64,000 nt of DNA from an uncultured Azohydromonas sp. (GTDB lineage Bacteria > Pseudomonadota > Gammaproteobacteria > Burkholderiales > Burkholderiaceae_C): the NCBI RefSeq assembly GCF_937926365.1, contig NZ_CALAOH010000053.1, positions 1-64,000 on the forward strand, written 5' to 3'. Of the stretch, positions 52,583 to 61,747 are shown piece by piece. A program made the position numbers and the translations under genes. The notes below the pieces were generated by a model, which saw only the letters and a program-made list of their open reading frames with translations, was not told the DNA's origin and made no database searches. Each line of letters opens with the position of its first letter. The stretch's first letter is position 1.

Positions 52583-53809
52583 ATGTTCCGCATCTCCCAC
52601 TACATGCACGCGCTGGCGCAGGCCGAGCGCACCGGCCTCTATCCCGACACGCGCAGCCGCAAGCCGCGCGGGCCGGTGGTGATCTGGAACCTGATCCGCC
52701 GCTGCAACCTCACCTGCAAGCACTGCTACGCGCTCTCGGCCGACCACGACTACGCCGGCGAGCTGGACACGGCGGAAGTGTTCACGGTCATGGACGACCT
52801 GAAGGCCTTCGGCGTGCCGGTGCTGATCCTCTCCGGCGGCGAGCCGCTGCTGCGATCGGACATCCTGGACATCGGCCGCCGCGCGCGCGACATGCGCTTC
52901 TACGCGGGGCTGTCCACCAACGGCACGCTCATCGACGCCGCGCTGGCGGACCGGATCGCCGAGGTCGGCTTCGACTACGTGGGCATCAGCCTGGACGGCA
53001 TCGGCGCCGTGCACGACCGCTTCCGCCGCCTGGAAGGCGCCTTCGACCGCAGCCTCAAGGCGGTGCGGCTGCTGCGCGACCGCGGCGTGCGCGTGGGCCT
53101 GCGCTACACCATGACCGACATGAACGCCGGCGACCTGCGCCCGCTGCTGGAGCTCATGCGCGCCGAGGGCATCCCGAAGTTCTACTTCTCGCACCTGAAC
53201 TACGCCGGGCGCGGCAACATCCACCGCGGGCGCGACGCGCGCTTCGCCGCCACGCGCGAGGCGCTGGACCTGCTGTTCGACCGCGCCTGGGACGATGCCC
53301 GCCGTGGCGGCTGCGAGGAGTACGTCACCGGCAACAACGACGCCGACGGCCCCTACCTGCTGATGTGGGCGCAACGGCACCTGCCGCACTGGGCGCCGCA
53401 GCTCCAAGCGCACTTGCGCCAGTGGGGCGGCAACGCCTCGGGCCTGAATGTGGCCAACATCGACAACCTCGGCCATGTGCACCCGGACACCATGTGGTGG
53501 CACCACGACCTGGGCAGCGTGCGCGAGCGGCCGTTCTCGGCCATCTGGAACGACCTCTCCGACCCGCTGATGGCGGGCCTGAAGCAGCAGCCGCGCGCCG
53601 TGACGGGGCGCTGCGCCGACTGCCGGCACCTGGCCATCTGCGGCGGCAACACGCGCGTGCGCGCGCAACAGCTCACCGGCGACCCGTGGGCCGAGGACCC
53701 GGGCTGCTACCTGGAGGACGCCGAGATCGGCCTGCGGCAGCCCTCGCACCGCGTCGAGATCACGCCCTTCAAGCACCGCCCGCGCACCATCACCGTGAGG
53801 GCCGCGTGA
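52583..53809 (+). CDS. nirJ: Radical SAM heme d1 synthase NirJ
   Basis: 408 residues. The radical SAM cluster is C41-x3-C45-x2-C48 (CNLTCKHCYA), with the SAM-contact motif LILSGGEPLL. A C-terminal SPASM-like Cys region has CADCRHLAICGGN and a later Cys (PGCYLEDAE). NirJ replaces propionate side chains of didecarboxysiroheme with oxo groups. It starts 11 bases after nirGH and overlaps nirN by one base. Confidence 0.94.
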   Translation: MFRISHYMHALAQAERTGLYPDTRSRKPRGPVVIWNLIRRCNLTCKHCYALSADHDYAGELDTAEVFTVMDDLKAFGVPVLILSGGEPLLRSDILDIGRRARDMRFYAGLSTNGTLIDAALADRIAEVGFDYVGISLDGIGAVHDRFRRLEGAFDRSLKAVRLLRDRGVRVGLRYTMTDMNAGDLRPLLELMRAEGIPKFYFSHLNYAGRGNIHRGRDARFAATREALDLLFDRAWDDARRGGCEEYVTGNNDADGPYLLMWAQRHLPHWAPQLQAHLRQWGGNASGLNVANIDNLGHVHPDTMWWHHDLGSVRERPFSAIWNDLSDPLMAGLKQQPRAVTGRCADCRHLAICGGNTRVRAQQLTGDPWAEDPGCYLEDAEIGLRQPSHRVEITPFKHRPRTITVRAA

Positions 53810-55449
53810 TGGACACCGCCTGGCTGAGCACCGCCTGGCGCGTGGCCGTGGCCGCGGGCCTGGTCGCCATGGGCGTGGACCTCGCGCACGCGCAAGGCAC
53901 CGACGCCACCGTGCGCGCCGCCGCGCTCTACAAGGAGCACTGCGCCGCCTGCCACGGCGAGCAGCGCCTGGGCGGCATGGGCCCGGCGCTGCTGCCGCAG
54001 AGCCTGGAGCGGCTGAAGCCCGCCGAGGCGAAGCAGGTCATCACCCACGGCCGCGCCGCGACGCAGATGCCGGCCTTCAAGGCGCAGCTCGGCGCCGAGG
54101 ACATCCAGGCGCTGGCGCAGTGGATCTACGCGCCGGTGTCGCCCGCGCCCGCCTGGGCCGAGGCGGACATCCGCGCCTCGCGCACCGAGACGCCCAAGGC
54201 GAAGGAGCTGCCCCACAAGCCGCTGTGGAAGGCCGACCCCATGAACCTGTTCGTGGTGGTGGAGGGCGGCGACCACCACGTCTCGCTGGTGGACGGCGAC
54301 CGCTTCGAGGTCATCCACCGCTTCGCCTCGCGCTTCGCGCTGCACGGCGGCCCGAAGTTCACTCCGGACGGGCGCTTCGTGTTCTTCGGCTCGCGCGACG
54401 GCTGGATCACCAAGTACGACCTGTGGAACCTGCAGGTGGTGGCCGAGGTGCGCGCCGGGCTGAACATGCGCAACGTGGCCGTGAGCGGCGACGGGAAGTG
54501 GGTGATGGCGGCCAACTACCTGCCGCACACGCTGGCGCTGTTCGATGCCGATCTCAACCTGGTGAAGGGCTACGCCGCCGCCACGCTGGACGGCAAGAGC
54601 AGCTCGCGCGTCTCGGCCGTCTACGACGCGGCGCCGCGCAAGAGCTTCGTGGTGGCGCTCAAGGACCTGCCGGAGCTGTGGGAGATCAGCTACGACCCCA
54701 AGGCCGCGCCGATCTTCGACGGCTACGTGCACGACTACAAGATGGGCGAGGGCATCGCCAAGCCGGGCACCTTCAACGTGCGCCGCACGCTGCTGGACGA
54801 GCCGCTGGACGACTTCTTCTTCGACCAGAGCTACACCCACGCGCTGGGGGCGACGCGGCCGAAGACGGCGGCAACGCCGGCCGCCTCCGGAGCTTCAGGC
54901 GCCGCAGCGGCGCCGACGCCCACGGCGCAGGTCGTGAACCTGGACGTGCGCAAGAAGATCGCCGACTTGCCCATCGCCGGCATGCCGCACCTGGGCTCTG
55001 GTACCACCTTCGCGTGGGAAGGCACCACGGTGCTGGCGAGCCCGAACCTGCAGGGCGGGGCCATCGACGTGATCGACATGAAGACCTGGAAGCCGCTGCG
55101 CAGCATCCCCACGCCGGGCCCGGGCTTCTTCATGCGCAGCCACGAGGCCACACCCTACGCCTGGACCGACTCGATGATGAGCCCCGGCGCCAGGGACACG
55201 CTCACGCTCATCGACAAGCGCACGCTGCAGGTGGCGGCGCAGATCCGCGAGCCCGGGCGCACGCTGGCGCACACCGAGTTCACCAAGGACGGCCGCTACG
55301 CGCTGGTGAGCGTGTGGGAGAAGGACGGCGCGCTGGTGGTCTACGACGCGCGCACGCTCAAGGAAGTGAAACGCCTGCCCATGAGCAAGCCGGTGGGCAA
55401 GTACAACGTGTGGAACAAGATCACGCGCTCGGAGGGGACCTCGCATTGA
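53809..55449 (+). CDS. nirN: Heme d1 maturation cytochrome NirN
   Basis: 546 residues from the ATG at 53809. Signal peptide to about DLAHAQ, a cytochrome c domain with C45-A-A-C48-H49, then a NirS-like d1 propeller (HKPLWKADPMNLFVVVEGGDHHVSLVDGDRF...). An Ala/Pro-rich insert of about 30 residues (about 346-375) is unusual and probably a surface loop. NirN is the dihydro-heme d1 dehydrogenase that passes heme d1 to NirS. Last gene of the nir operon, convergent with dnr. Confidence 0.92.
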   Translation: MDTAWLSTAWRVAVAAGLVAMGVDLAHAQGTDATVRAAALYKEHCAACHGEQRLGGMGPALLPQSLERLKPAEAKQVITHGRAATQMPAFKAQLGAEDIQALAQWIYAPVSPAPAWAEADIRASRTETPKAKELPHKPLWKADPMNLFVVVEGGDHHVSLVDGDRFEVIHRFASRFALHGGPKFTPDGRFVFFGSRDGWITKYDLWNLQVVAEVRAGLNMRNVAVSGDGKWVMAANYLPHTLALFDADLNLVKGYAAATLDGKSSSRVSAVYDAAPRKSFVVALKDLPELWEISYDPKAAPIFDGYVHDYKMGEGIAKPGTFNVRRTLLDEPLDDFFFDQSYTHALGATRPKTAATPAASGASGAAAAPTPTAQVVNLDVRKKIADLPIAGMPHLGSGTTFAWEGTTVLASPNLQGGAIDVIDMKTWKPLRSIPTPGPGFFMRSHEATPYAWTDSMMSPGARDTLTLIDKRTLQVAAQIREPGRTLAHTEFTKDGRYALVSVWEKDGALVVYDARTLKEVKRLPMSKPVGKYNVWNKITRSEGTSH

Positions 55450-55488
55450 GCGCAAGGGCCGGGCGGGAGAGCCCCGCCATCCGCGCCC

Positions 55489-56181
55489 TCACTGCATCGG
55501 ATACCGCGCCAGCCGCTGCGTATCCAGGATGCGGATGTCGCGCTTGTCCACCTCGATCAGCCCCGCGCTTTCGAGCTCGCCCAGCACGCGCGAGAAGTAC
55601 TCCGGCGTGATGGACAGCCGCGAGGCGATGGTGGCCTTGCTCACCGGCAGCGAGACGGTGCAGCTGCCTTCGCCGCCCTCGCCCGACTGCTCGCGCAGCA
55701 AGTAGCCGATGACGCGCTGCAGCCCGCTGTGCAGGGCATAGGACTCGACGTCGTGGATGAGCCCGTGCAGCCGCCGCGACATGCCCGCGAGCATGCGCAG
55801 CGCAAAGCTCGGCTCGCGCGAGATCTCGCCAAAGACGGTTTCCTTGCGCACGCCCAGCAACAGCGAGTCCGTCACCGCGGAGGCGTTGACCACGCAAGGC
55901 TTGTCCGTGAACACCAGCGCCTCGCCGAAGCTGTTGCCCGGGCCAACCAGCTCGATCACCTTCTCCTGACCCGCGGGCGAGATGGCATGCAGCTTCACCT
56001 GCCCGGTGACGACGACGTGGAAAGCCTCGCAGGGCTCGCCCGTGCGGTAGATGGCCTCGCCGCGCGCATAGCGCTGCAGCACGCAACCTTCGGCCAGGCG
56101 CTGCAGCTCCACGGGCTGCAGCGCGTTGAACAGCGGCAGCACCGAGAGATAGCGCGCGGTGTCGAACTGGCGCAGGTCCAT
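55489..56181 (-). CDS. dnr: Crp/Fnr-family regulator, DNR/NNR type
   Basis: 230 residues from the ATG at 56181, preceded by AGGAGG; a TTG two codons upstream is less likely. A cNMP-binding-like sensor domain lies at about 10-125 and a Crp-type helix-turn-helix near 170-205 (VSKATIASRLSITPEYFSRVLGELE). The N-terminus lacks the Cys set that holds the FNR [4Fe-4S] cluster. It lies between the nir and nor operons with a TTGAC-N4-GTCAA site upstream. This fits an NO-responsive, probably heme-dependent activator of denitrification. Confidence 0.82.
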   Translation of the reverse strand: MDLRQFDTARYLSVLPLFNALQPVELQRLAEGCVLQRYARGEAIYRTGEPCEAFHVVVTGQVKLHAISPAGQEKVIELVGPGNSFGEALVFTDKPCVVNASAVTDSLLLGVRKETVFGEISREPSFALRMLAGMSRRLHGLIHDVESYALHSGLQRVIGYLLREQSGEGGEGSCTVSLPVSKATIASRLSITPEYFSRVLGELESAGLIEVDKRDIRILDTQRLARYPMQ

Positions 56182-56241
56182 GGGCAAAGGCCTCCTCTTG
56201 TTCTGGACGCAGGAGTGTGATCGGAAGCCCCGGCCTGGTGC

Positions 56242-56255
56242 TTGACCTCAGTCAA
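56242..56255 (-). promoter_or_regulatory. FNR/DNR-type box upstream of dnr
   Basis: TTGAC-CTCA-GTCAA is a perfect palindrome of the classical form, centred 67 bases before the dnr start. A CACACT sequence at 56214-56219 (minus strand) lies 32 bp from the centre as a possible -10. It may mediate autoregulation or FNR control. Confidence 0.6.
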
Positions 56256-56338
56256 TCCGGGGCCACGCCGCGGCGCGCGAAGGCGCCGCGCCGGTGCGTC
56301 GAACCCAAGGCCTTCGTGTCGCCCCCGGCCGCGCCGGG

Positions 56339-58201
56339 TCAGCGCGTCAGCGTCGCGTACACCTGCGCCAGCCGGCCCACCAGCTCCGTGGCGCGGTGCA
56401 CCTGCGCGTAGCCCTTGCTGCCGAAGAGCAGGGGCAGGTAGTCGTGGCCCTGGTCGTCGATGCTCACGCAGAAGGGCACCAGCCCCGCCGCGCGCGCGGC
56501 CTGCACCGCGTGGCGCGTGTCCTCCAGGCCGTAGCGGCCCTCGTACTGGTCCAGGTCGTTGGGCTTGCCGTCGGTGAGCAGCAGCAGCAGGCGCTGGCGC
56601 TCGCCGCGGCGCTGCAGCCGCGACGTCGCCAGCCGGATCGCCGCACCCATGCGCGTGTAGTAGCCGGGCTTGACCGCGCCCACGCGGGCGCGCGGGCCCG
56701 CGCCCCAGGCCTCGTCGAAGCCCTTGAGGTGCTGCATGCGCACGTGCTGGCGCCGCACCGAGCTGAAGCCCAGCATCTCGAAGGCGTCGCCGCTGGCCGA
56801 CAGCGCCTCGCCGAACACGAACAGCGCGTCGCGGATGACGTCGATCACGCGCGCGTCGTTGGTGGCGTAGGCGTCGGTGGACAGCGACAGGTCCGCCAGC
56901 AGCAGCGTGGCCAGGCTGCGCTCGCACTTCACGCGGCGCGCGTGCACCGCGGGCGCCTCGCTGCGCGGGCCGGCGTCGGACTGCAGCCGCACCCAGGCGT
57001 CCAGGTCCAGCTCGTCGCCCGAGACCTCGCCACGCTGCCAGCGCGGCGCGGCGCGCAGCAGCTCCAGGCGCCGGCGCACGCGCCGCGCCGTGGCCTTGAG
57101 CGCCGGCGGCGGCACGAAGGCCTCGCCGGGGCGCGCCACGAAGGTCTGCACCGCGCAGTGCCCGGGGCGCAGCACGCCGGCCTTGTAATCCCACTCCGGC
57201 AGCTTCAGGCCCGGGCCCAGCGGCAGGTCATCGGCGCTGGCGCTGGGCAGGTCCAGGTCGAACTTCACCCGCGCCGCCAGCGTCTGGCCGTCGGGGGCGA
57301 TGGAGAGCTTGTCCATGTCGTTGGCCGCGTCCAGCGCGTTGCCGTCGTCGCTGTCGTCGTCGCCGCGGTTGACCTTGACGTGCTCGCTCCACGACAGCAG
57401 CGCCTCGGCGCGGAACGCCAGCAGGAACGGGTTGCCGTCGCGGTCGTCGGTGGTCCGCTGCGCCGCGCGGCGCTTCTTGTCCGTCACGCCGGGCGCGCGC
57501 TTTTCGCCGCCTTCGGGCAGCGGTGCGTCCGGCCGCGCGGGCAGGGGTGCCGCCCCGGGCGCATGCTCGACCCACAGCCACAGCGGCGCGACCTCGTCGG
57601 GGCGCACCTCGACACCGGGCAGGGGGAGGTCGGCACCGGCTTGCAGCGAGGCGCGCAGCGCGGCCTGCACGGCGGCCTCGGCTTCCGCGGCACGGCCCTT
57701 GAGCCGCTGCGGGTGCGGGCGCTGCGCCAGGTGCGCCGACACCAGCCGCGCGTGGCGCTCGCGCAGGCCCGGGAAGCGCTGCAGGGCGACGCGCCCGGCG
57801 GCCAGGTTCAGCGCGATCCAGCCCGCGCCCGCGGCGAGCGGATCGGCCGCGGCCTCGTCCATGCCGGCCGACAGCGCCGCCAGCCACAGGTACAGGTCGC
57901 GGTTGAGGGCGGTGTCGGGGAACACGGCGATGCTCGGCGGCAGCGCCAGCACCTCGTGCTCCAGCCGCGGCAGCGCGGCGCGCTCGCCCGTGCCCGCGAT
58001 GCGCTGCAGCCAGCCGCGCGGCCCGCCGCTGCGGCGCTCGGTGGCCGGCGCGATGCGCACGGCCGCGGCGCCGCCGGCGCCACGGAACAGCATGCCGATG
58101 GCGCGCTGCACCTGCGGCAGCTCGACGGCGGCTTCGGGATGCGAACGGTCGGCCACGCGCGTCACGGCGCGGTGCCACCAGGCGCCTACGAGTTCTTCCA
58201 T
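56339..58201 (-). CDS. norD: NorD, von Willebrand A-domain protein for nitric oxide reductase
   Basis: 620 residues, cytoplasmic. The C-terminal VWA domain begins near LLLADLSLSTDAYA, the MIDAS DxSxS metal site, and continues to LLLLLTDGKPNDLDQYEGRYGLEDT. The central region is acidic (DDDSDDGN) and variable. NorD works with the MoxR AAA+ protein NorQ to insert non-heme iron into NorB. A polyferredoxin gene separates it from norQ here. Confidence 0.9.
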   Translation of the reverse strand: MEELVGAWWHRAVTRVADRSHPEAAVELPQVQRAIGMLFRGAGGAAAVRIAPATERRSGGPRGWLQRIAGTGERAALPRLEHEVLALPPSIAVFPDTALNRDLYLWLAALSAGMDEAAADPLAAGAGWIALNLAAGRVALQRFPGLRERHARLVSAHLAQRPHPQRLKGRAAEAEAAVQAALRASLQAGADLPLPGVEVRPDEVAPLWLWVEHAPGAAPLPARPDAPLPEGGEKRAPGVTDKKRRAAQRTTDDRDGNPFLLAFRAEALLSWSEHVKVNRGDDDSDDGNALDAANDMDKLSIAPDGQTLAARVKFDLDLPSASADDLPLGPGLKLPEWDYKAGVLRPGHCAVQTFVARPGEAFVPPPALKATARRVRRRLELLRAAPRWQRGEVSGDELDLDAWVRLQSDAGPRSEAPAVHARRVKCERSLATLLLADLSLSTDAYATNDARVIDVIRDALFVFGEALSASGDAFEMLGFSSVRRQHVRMQHLKGFDEAWGAGPRARVGAVKPGYYTRMGAAIRLATSRLQRRGERQRLLLLLTDGKPNDLDQYEGRYGLEDTRHAVQAARAAGLVPFCVSIDDQGHDYLPLLFGSKGYAQVHRATELVGRLAQVYATLTR

Positions 58202-58241
58202 GAGATGTCCTTGGAATCAGGGCCGGTCAGGAAGCGCGGTT

Positions 58242-59321
58242 TCATCCCCGCTCCTCCCGCCTCTGCCGCTCCGTCTCCCGCCGCGCCGCCTCGCCTTGCT
58301 CCCACGTCAGCAGCGGATCCTTGTCCTGCGGCGTCTGCGACACGTCGCACTCCGTCAGGCAGCGCCCGCACTGCACGCAGGAGAACATCATTCGCTTGAT
58401 GTTGCGCGGGTGCAGCCGCATCGGGCAGGCGTTGTCGCAGGCGCTGCCGGAGGGCGATTTCACGGTCTCGCAGCCGCGGCAGTCGCGCGCGCGGTCGCGG
58501 CTGAAAGCCACCACCATGCCGCGCGGATTGGCCATCCAGGCCAGGCTCTGGAACAGCCCCACCGCGCAGCCGAAACGGCAGAACAGGTGCCGCGCGAAGG
58601 CGAATTCCAGCGTGAACACGGTCGTGCCGATGAGCAGGAATTTCGCCTGGTTCGGCGTGAGCGTGCCGTGCACCAGGTTGCCCCAGATCTCCGCCGGCGG
58701 CAGCAGGTAGCTCAGGATCGTCACCGCCCAGGTGAAGCCCAGGATCAGGCACGACAGGCCGAACAGCGGCCACCAGCGCTTCTTCGCCGGCCGGTCGCTG
58801 CGCGGCGTGGCATGCCGGTCCCAGAGGCTGAATTTCGCGCAGGCGCGGTGCAGCAGGTCGTTCACCAGCTCCACCGCCGAGAAGTGCGGGCACAGCCAGC
58901 CGCACCACAGGCGCCCCCAGCGCCAGGCCACGGCCAGGAAGCCCCCCACCAGCACAACCGCCGGCAGCACCGCGCGCAACAGGAAATTCAGCGCCACCTG
59001 CGGCGCCGTGATCTGCCCGGCCGTGAAGGCGTCGATGCCCAGCGACCAGCGCATGCCCAGCACCCAGAGCTGGGTCTCGTTGAGGTCGAAACGCAGCAGG
59101 TTCAGCGCCGGCGCCAGCACGAAGAAGGCGAAGAAGCCGGCCTGCATCCAGTGCCGGCGGCGCTGCAGCCGGTGCGCGTTGCGCACGGTGGGCCACGACG
59201 AGGATGACGACGACGAGGCCGCCGGCTTGCGCACCGTCATCTTGCGGCGCGGGGCGGGCGCGTTGCCACCGCCAGCGCTGCCGCCGTCTTCATGCCCCGG
59301 GGGCGGACCTTCCAAAGCCAT
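58242..59321 (-). CDS. Membrane 4Fe-4S polyferredoxin of the NapH/CcoG/NosR-C type
   Basis: 359 residues. A Ser-rich cytoplasmic N-terminus precedes about five membrane helices from residue 58. Two CP-type motifs typical of NosR/NapH/CcoG occur: RLWCGWLCPHFSAVEL and LFCRFGCAVGLFQ. Two cluster sites follow at the C-terminus: C-x2-C-x11-C-x3-C-P and CVQCGRCLTECDV. Such proteins pass electrons across the membrane or serve cofactor assembly. Its place between norQ and norD suggests a role in NorB maturation or electron supply. It is not a standard nor gene. Confidence 0.82.
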   Translation of the reverse strand: MALEGPPPGHEDGGSAGGGNAPAPRRKMTVRKPAASSSSSSSWPTVRNAHRLQRRRHWMQAGFFAFFVLAPALNLLRFDLNETQLWVLGMRWSLGIDAFTAGQITAPQVALNFLLRAVLPAVVLVGGFLAVAWRWGRLWCGWLCPHFSAVELVNDLLHRACAKFSLWDRHATPRSDRPAKKRWWPLFGLSCLILGFTWAVTILSYLLPPAEIWGNLVHGTLTPNQAKFLLIGTTVFTLEFAFARHLFCRFGCAVGLFQSLAWMANPRGMVVAFSRDRARDCRGCETVKSPSGSACDNACPMRLHPRNIKRMMFSCVQCGRCLTECDVSQTPQDKDPLLTWEQGEAARRETERQRREERG

Positions 59322-59342
59322 GGTGAAACCGCCCCGGGAGCC

Positions 59343-60149
59343 TCAGCCGCCGATGACGGCGCTCGTCAGCTCCGTCAGCGCCGCCGCCGTCTCGGCATCG
59401 TCGGTGAGTGCGTCCACGATGGCGGCCTGGCAGGCCGTGGCCAGCGGCAGCCCGGAGCGCACCAGGCGCGCGGCCACCACCAGCAGCCGGGTGCTGACGG
59501 TCTCCTCCAGGTCGTGGTCGGTGAGCCGGCGCAGCGCCTGCGCCAGGCGCACCAGCGTGGCGGCCAGCTGCGGCGGCGCCTCGGCCTCGGCTTCCAGGAT
59601 GCGCTGCTCGACCTCGGCCACCGGGTAGCCGAAATTCAGCGCCACGAAGCGCTGGCGCGTGCTGGGCTTGAGGCTCTTGAGCAGGTTCTGGTAGCCGGGG
59701 TTGTAGCTGATGACGAGCATGAAGCCGGGCGCGGCCTGCAGCATCTCGCCGGTGCGCTCGATGGGCAGCACGCGGCGGTCGTCGGCCAGCGGGTGCAGCA
59801 CCACGGTGGTGTCCTTGCGCGCTTCCACCACCTCGTCGAGGTAGCAGATGGCGCCCTGGCGCACGGCGCGCGTGAGCGGGCCGTCGCACCAGACCGTGTC
59901 GCCGTCGCCGATGAGGTGGCGGCCCACGAGGTCGGCGGCGCTGAGGTCGTCGTGGCAGCTCACGGTGATGAGCGGGCGGCCCAGCCGCGCGGCCATGTGC
60001 TCCACGAAGCGCGTCTTGCCGCAGCCTGTGGGGCCCTTGATCAGCAGCGGCAGCTGCTCGCGGAACGCATGCTCGAAGAGGCCGCATTCGGCCGCCTGCG
60101 CCATGTAGAAGGGCACGGCGGCGACTTGCCTGGCGGATGCGAGTTCCAT
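59343..60149 (-). CDS. norQ: NorQ, MoxR-family AAA+ ATPase
   Basis: 268 residues. Walker A is GPTGCGKT at 39-46, Walker B AICYLDEVVEARKDTT, sensor 1 MLVISYNPGYQN and an Arg-finger segment STRQRFVALNFGYP. NorQ forms a ring that, with NorD, inserts the non-heme iron of NorB. It is separated from norB by 151 bases holding two strong hairpins and from the polyferredoxin gene by 21 bases. Confidence 0.93.
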   Translation of the reverse strand: MELASARQVAAVPFYMAQAAECGLFEHAFREQLPLLIKGPTGCGKTRFVEHMAARLGRPLITVSCHDDLSAADLVGRHLIGDGDTVWCDGPLTRAVRQGAICYLDEVVEARKDTTVVLHPLADDRRVLPIERTGEMLQAAPGFMLVISYNPGYQNLLKSLKPSTRQRFVALNFGYPVAEVEQRILEAEAEAPPQLAATLVRLAQALRRLTDHDLEETVSTRLLVVAARLVRSGLPLATACQAAIVDALTDDAETAAALTELTSAVIGG

Positions 60150-60185
60150 CAGAGGTGTCCTGTGTGCGTTGTGGGGGAGGTACGT

Positions 60186-60283
60186 CCTGAGGCATCGGGG
60201 CGTGGTGCGCCGGCCGATGCCTCAGGGCGCGGGCCGGCTTGGGGCCGGCCGTGGACGGGAAGGGGCGTGGCCCCGTCCCGTCC
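60186..60283 (-). other. Two strong hairpins between norB and norQ
   Basis: First: a perfect 13-bp stem, 60186-60198 with 60214-60226, 15-base loop. Second: a 14-bp stem with one mismatch, 60253-60266 with 60270-60283, 3-base loop. No T-run follows in the direction of transcription. They probably stabilise the norCB part of the message or reduce read-through into norQ-norD. Confidence 0.7.
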
Positions 60284-60300
60284 GCCGTGTGCCTGGTGAA

Positions 60301-61743
60301 TCAGGCGCGTTGCGCGGGGCTCACCTTGAGCTGGGCGCCGCCGCGGAAGGTTTCCAGCTCGTCGGCCGAGGCCTTGATGAAGAAGCTCGACAGGTACATC
60401 AGCAGCCCGCCGAGGAACACCACGCCGCCGGCCAGGCGCACCCAGTAGAAGGTGGCGAGCTGGTCCTGCGTGGCCATGAAGGGCATGGCACCGCTCTCGG
60501 GCAGGCGCTGCAGCCACACCTGCAGGATGCCCGCGCCGGTGAGGGCCAGCACCATCACGCCCATGCCGATGCTCATGGTCCAGAAGCTCCACATCTCCAC
60601 CGACTGCGCGCGGCGCGGGTTGGCCTCGCGGCCGCGCAGGATGGGCATGGCGTAGCTGATGATCGCGATCACCACCAGCACGTAGGCGCCGTAGAACGCC
60701 AGGTGGCCGTGGGCCGCCGTGACCTGCGTGCCGTGCGTGTAGTAGTTCACCGGCGACAGCGTGTGGATGAAGCCCCACAGGCCCGCGCCCAGGAAGCCCA
60801 TCACCGCGGTGCCCACGGCCCACAGCACGGCGGCCTGGTTCGGGTGCTCGCGGCGGCGGCGCTGCACCATGTTGAAGGCGAAGACCGCCATCATGAAGAA
60901 CGGGATCGGTTCCATCGCCGAGAACACGCTGCCGATCACCTTCCAGTAGCCAGGCAGGCCGATGAAGTAGAAGTGGTGGCCGGTGCCCAGGATGCCCGTC
61001 ATCAGCGCGAAGGCGATGATGACGTAGAGCCACTTGTCGATGACCTCGCGGTCCACGCCCGTGGTCTTGACCAGCACGAAGGCCAGCAGCGCGCCCATGA
61101 TGAGCTCCCACACGCCCTCGACCCACAGGTGCACCACGAACCACCAGTACATCTTGTCGCGCACCAGGTTGTGCGGGTTCACGAAGCTGAAGAGGAACAG
61201 CAGCGCCAGGCCCCACAGGCCCATCATCAGCACCAGGCCCACGCTGGTCTTGCGGCCCTTGAGCATGGTCATGCTCAGGTTGAGCAGGAAACCAAGTGCC
61301 ACCACCACGATGCCCAGCTTGGTCGGCAGCGGCTGCTCCAGGAACTCGCGCCCCATGGTCTGCAGCAGGTCGTTGCCCGTGAGCTCGGCGAGCTTGGCGT
61401 AAGGCACCGCGAGGTAGCCCACGATGGTCAGCGCGCCGGCGGTCAGGAAGATCCAGAACAGCGCGATGGCCAGCTTCGGGCTCCACAGCTCGGTCTCGGT
61501 CTCCTCGGGCACGATGTAGTAGGCCGCGCCCATGAAGCCGAACAGCAGCCACACGATCAGCAGGTTCGTGTGGACCATGCGGGCCTGGTTGAAGGGGATG
61601 TAGGGGAAGAGGAAGTCCCCCACGAGGTACTGCAGGCCCAGGCTCAGGCCGAACAGGATCTGGCCGGCGAACAGCGCCAGGGCAGCGATGAAATACAGCT
61701 TCGCGACGGCCTGCGACTTGTACTTGAGTGCGATGGGTTTCAT
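60301..61743 (-). CDS. norB: Nitric oxide reductase catalytic subunit NorB (cNor)
   Basis: 480 residues with 12 membrane helices. It has the short N-terminus of cytochrome c-dependent NorB, not the quinol-type extension. Metal ligands are in MVHTNLLIVW, WWFVVHLWVEGVWELIMGA (with the conserved Glu), GTGHHFYFIG and HGHLAFYGAYV. It reduces NO to N2O in the inner membrane. It follows norC by 4 bases. Confidence 0.96.
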   Translation of the reverse strand: MKPIALKYKSQAVAKLYFIAALALFAGQILFGLSLGLQYLVGDFLFPYIPFNQARMVHTNLLIVWLLFGFMGAAYYIVPEETETELWSPKLAIALFWIFLTAGALTIVGYLAVPYAKLAELTGNDLLQTMGREFLEQPLPTKLGIVVVALGFLLNLSMTMLKGRKTSVGLVLMMGLWGLALLFLFSFVNPHNLVRDKMYWWFVVHLWVEGVWELIMGALLAFVLVKTTGVDREVIDKWLYVIIAFALMTGILGTGHHFYFIGLPGYWKVIGSVFSAMEPIPFFMMAVFAFNMVQRRRREHPNQAAVLWAVGTAVMGFLGAGLWGFIHTLSPVNYYTHGTQVTAAHGHLAFYGAYVLVVIAIISYAMPILRGREANPRRAQSVEMWSFWTMSIGMGVMVLALTGAGILQVWLQRLPESGAMPFMATQDQLATFYWVRLAGGVVFLGGLLMYLSSFFIKASADELETFRGGAQLKVSPAQRA

Positions 61744-61747
61744 GGTG

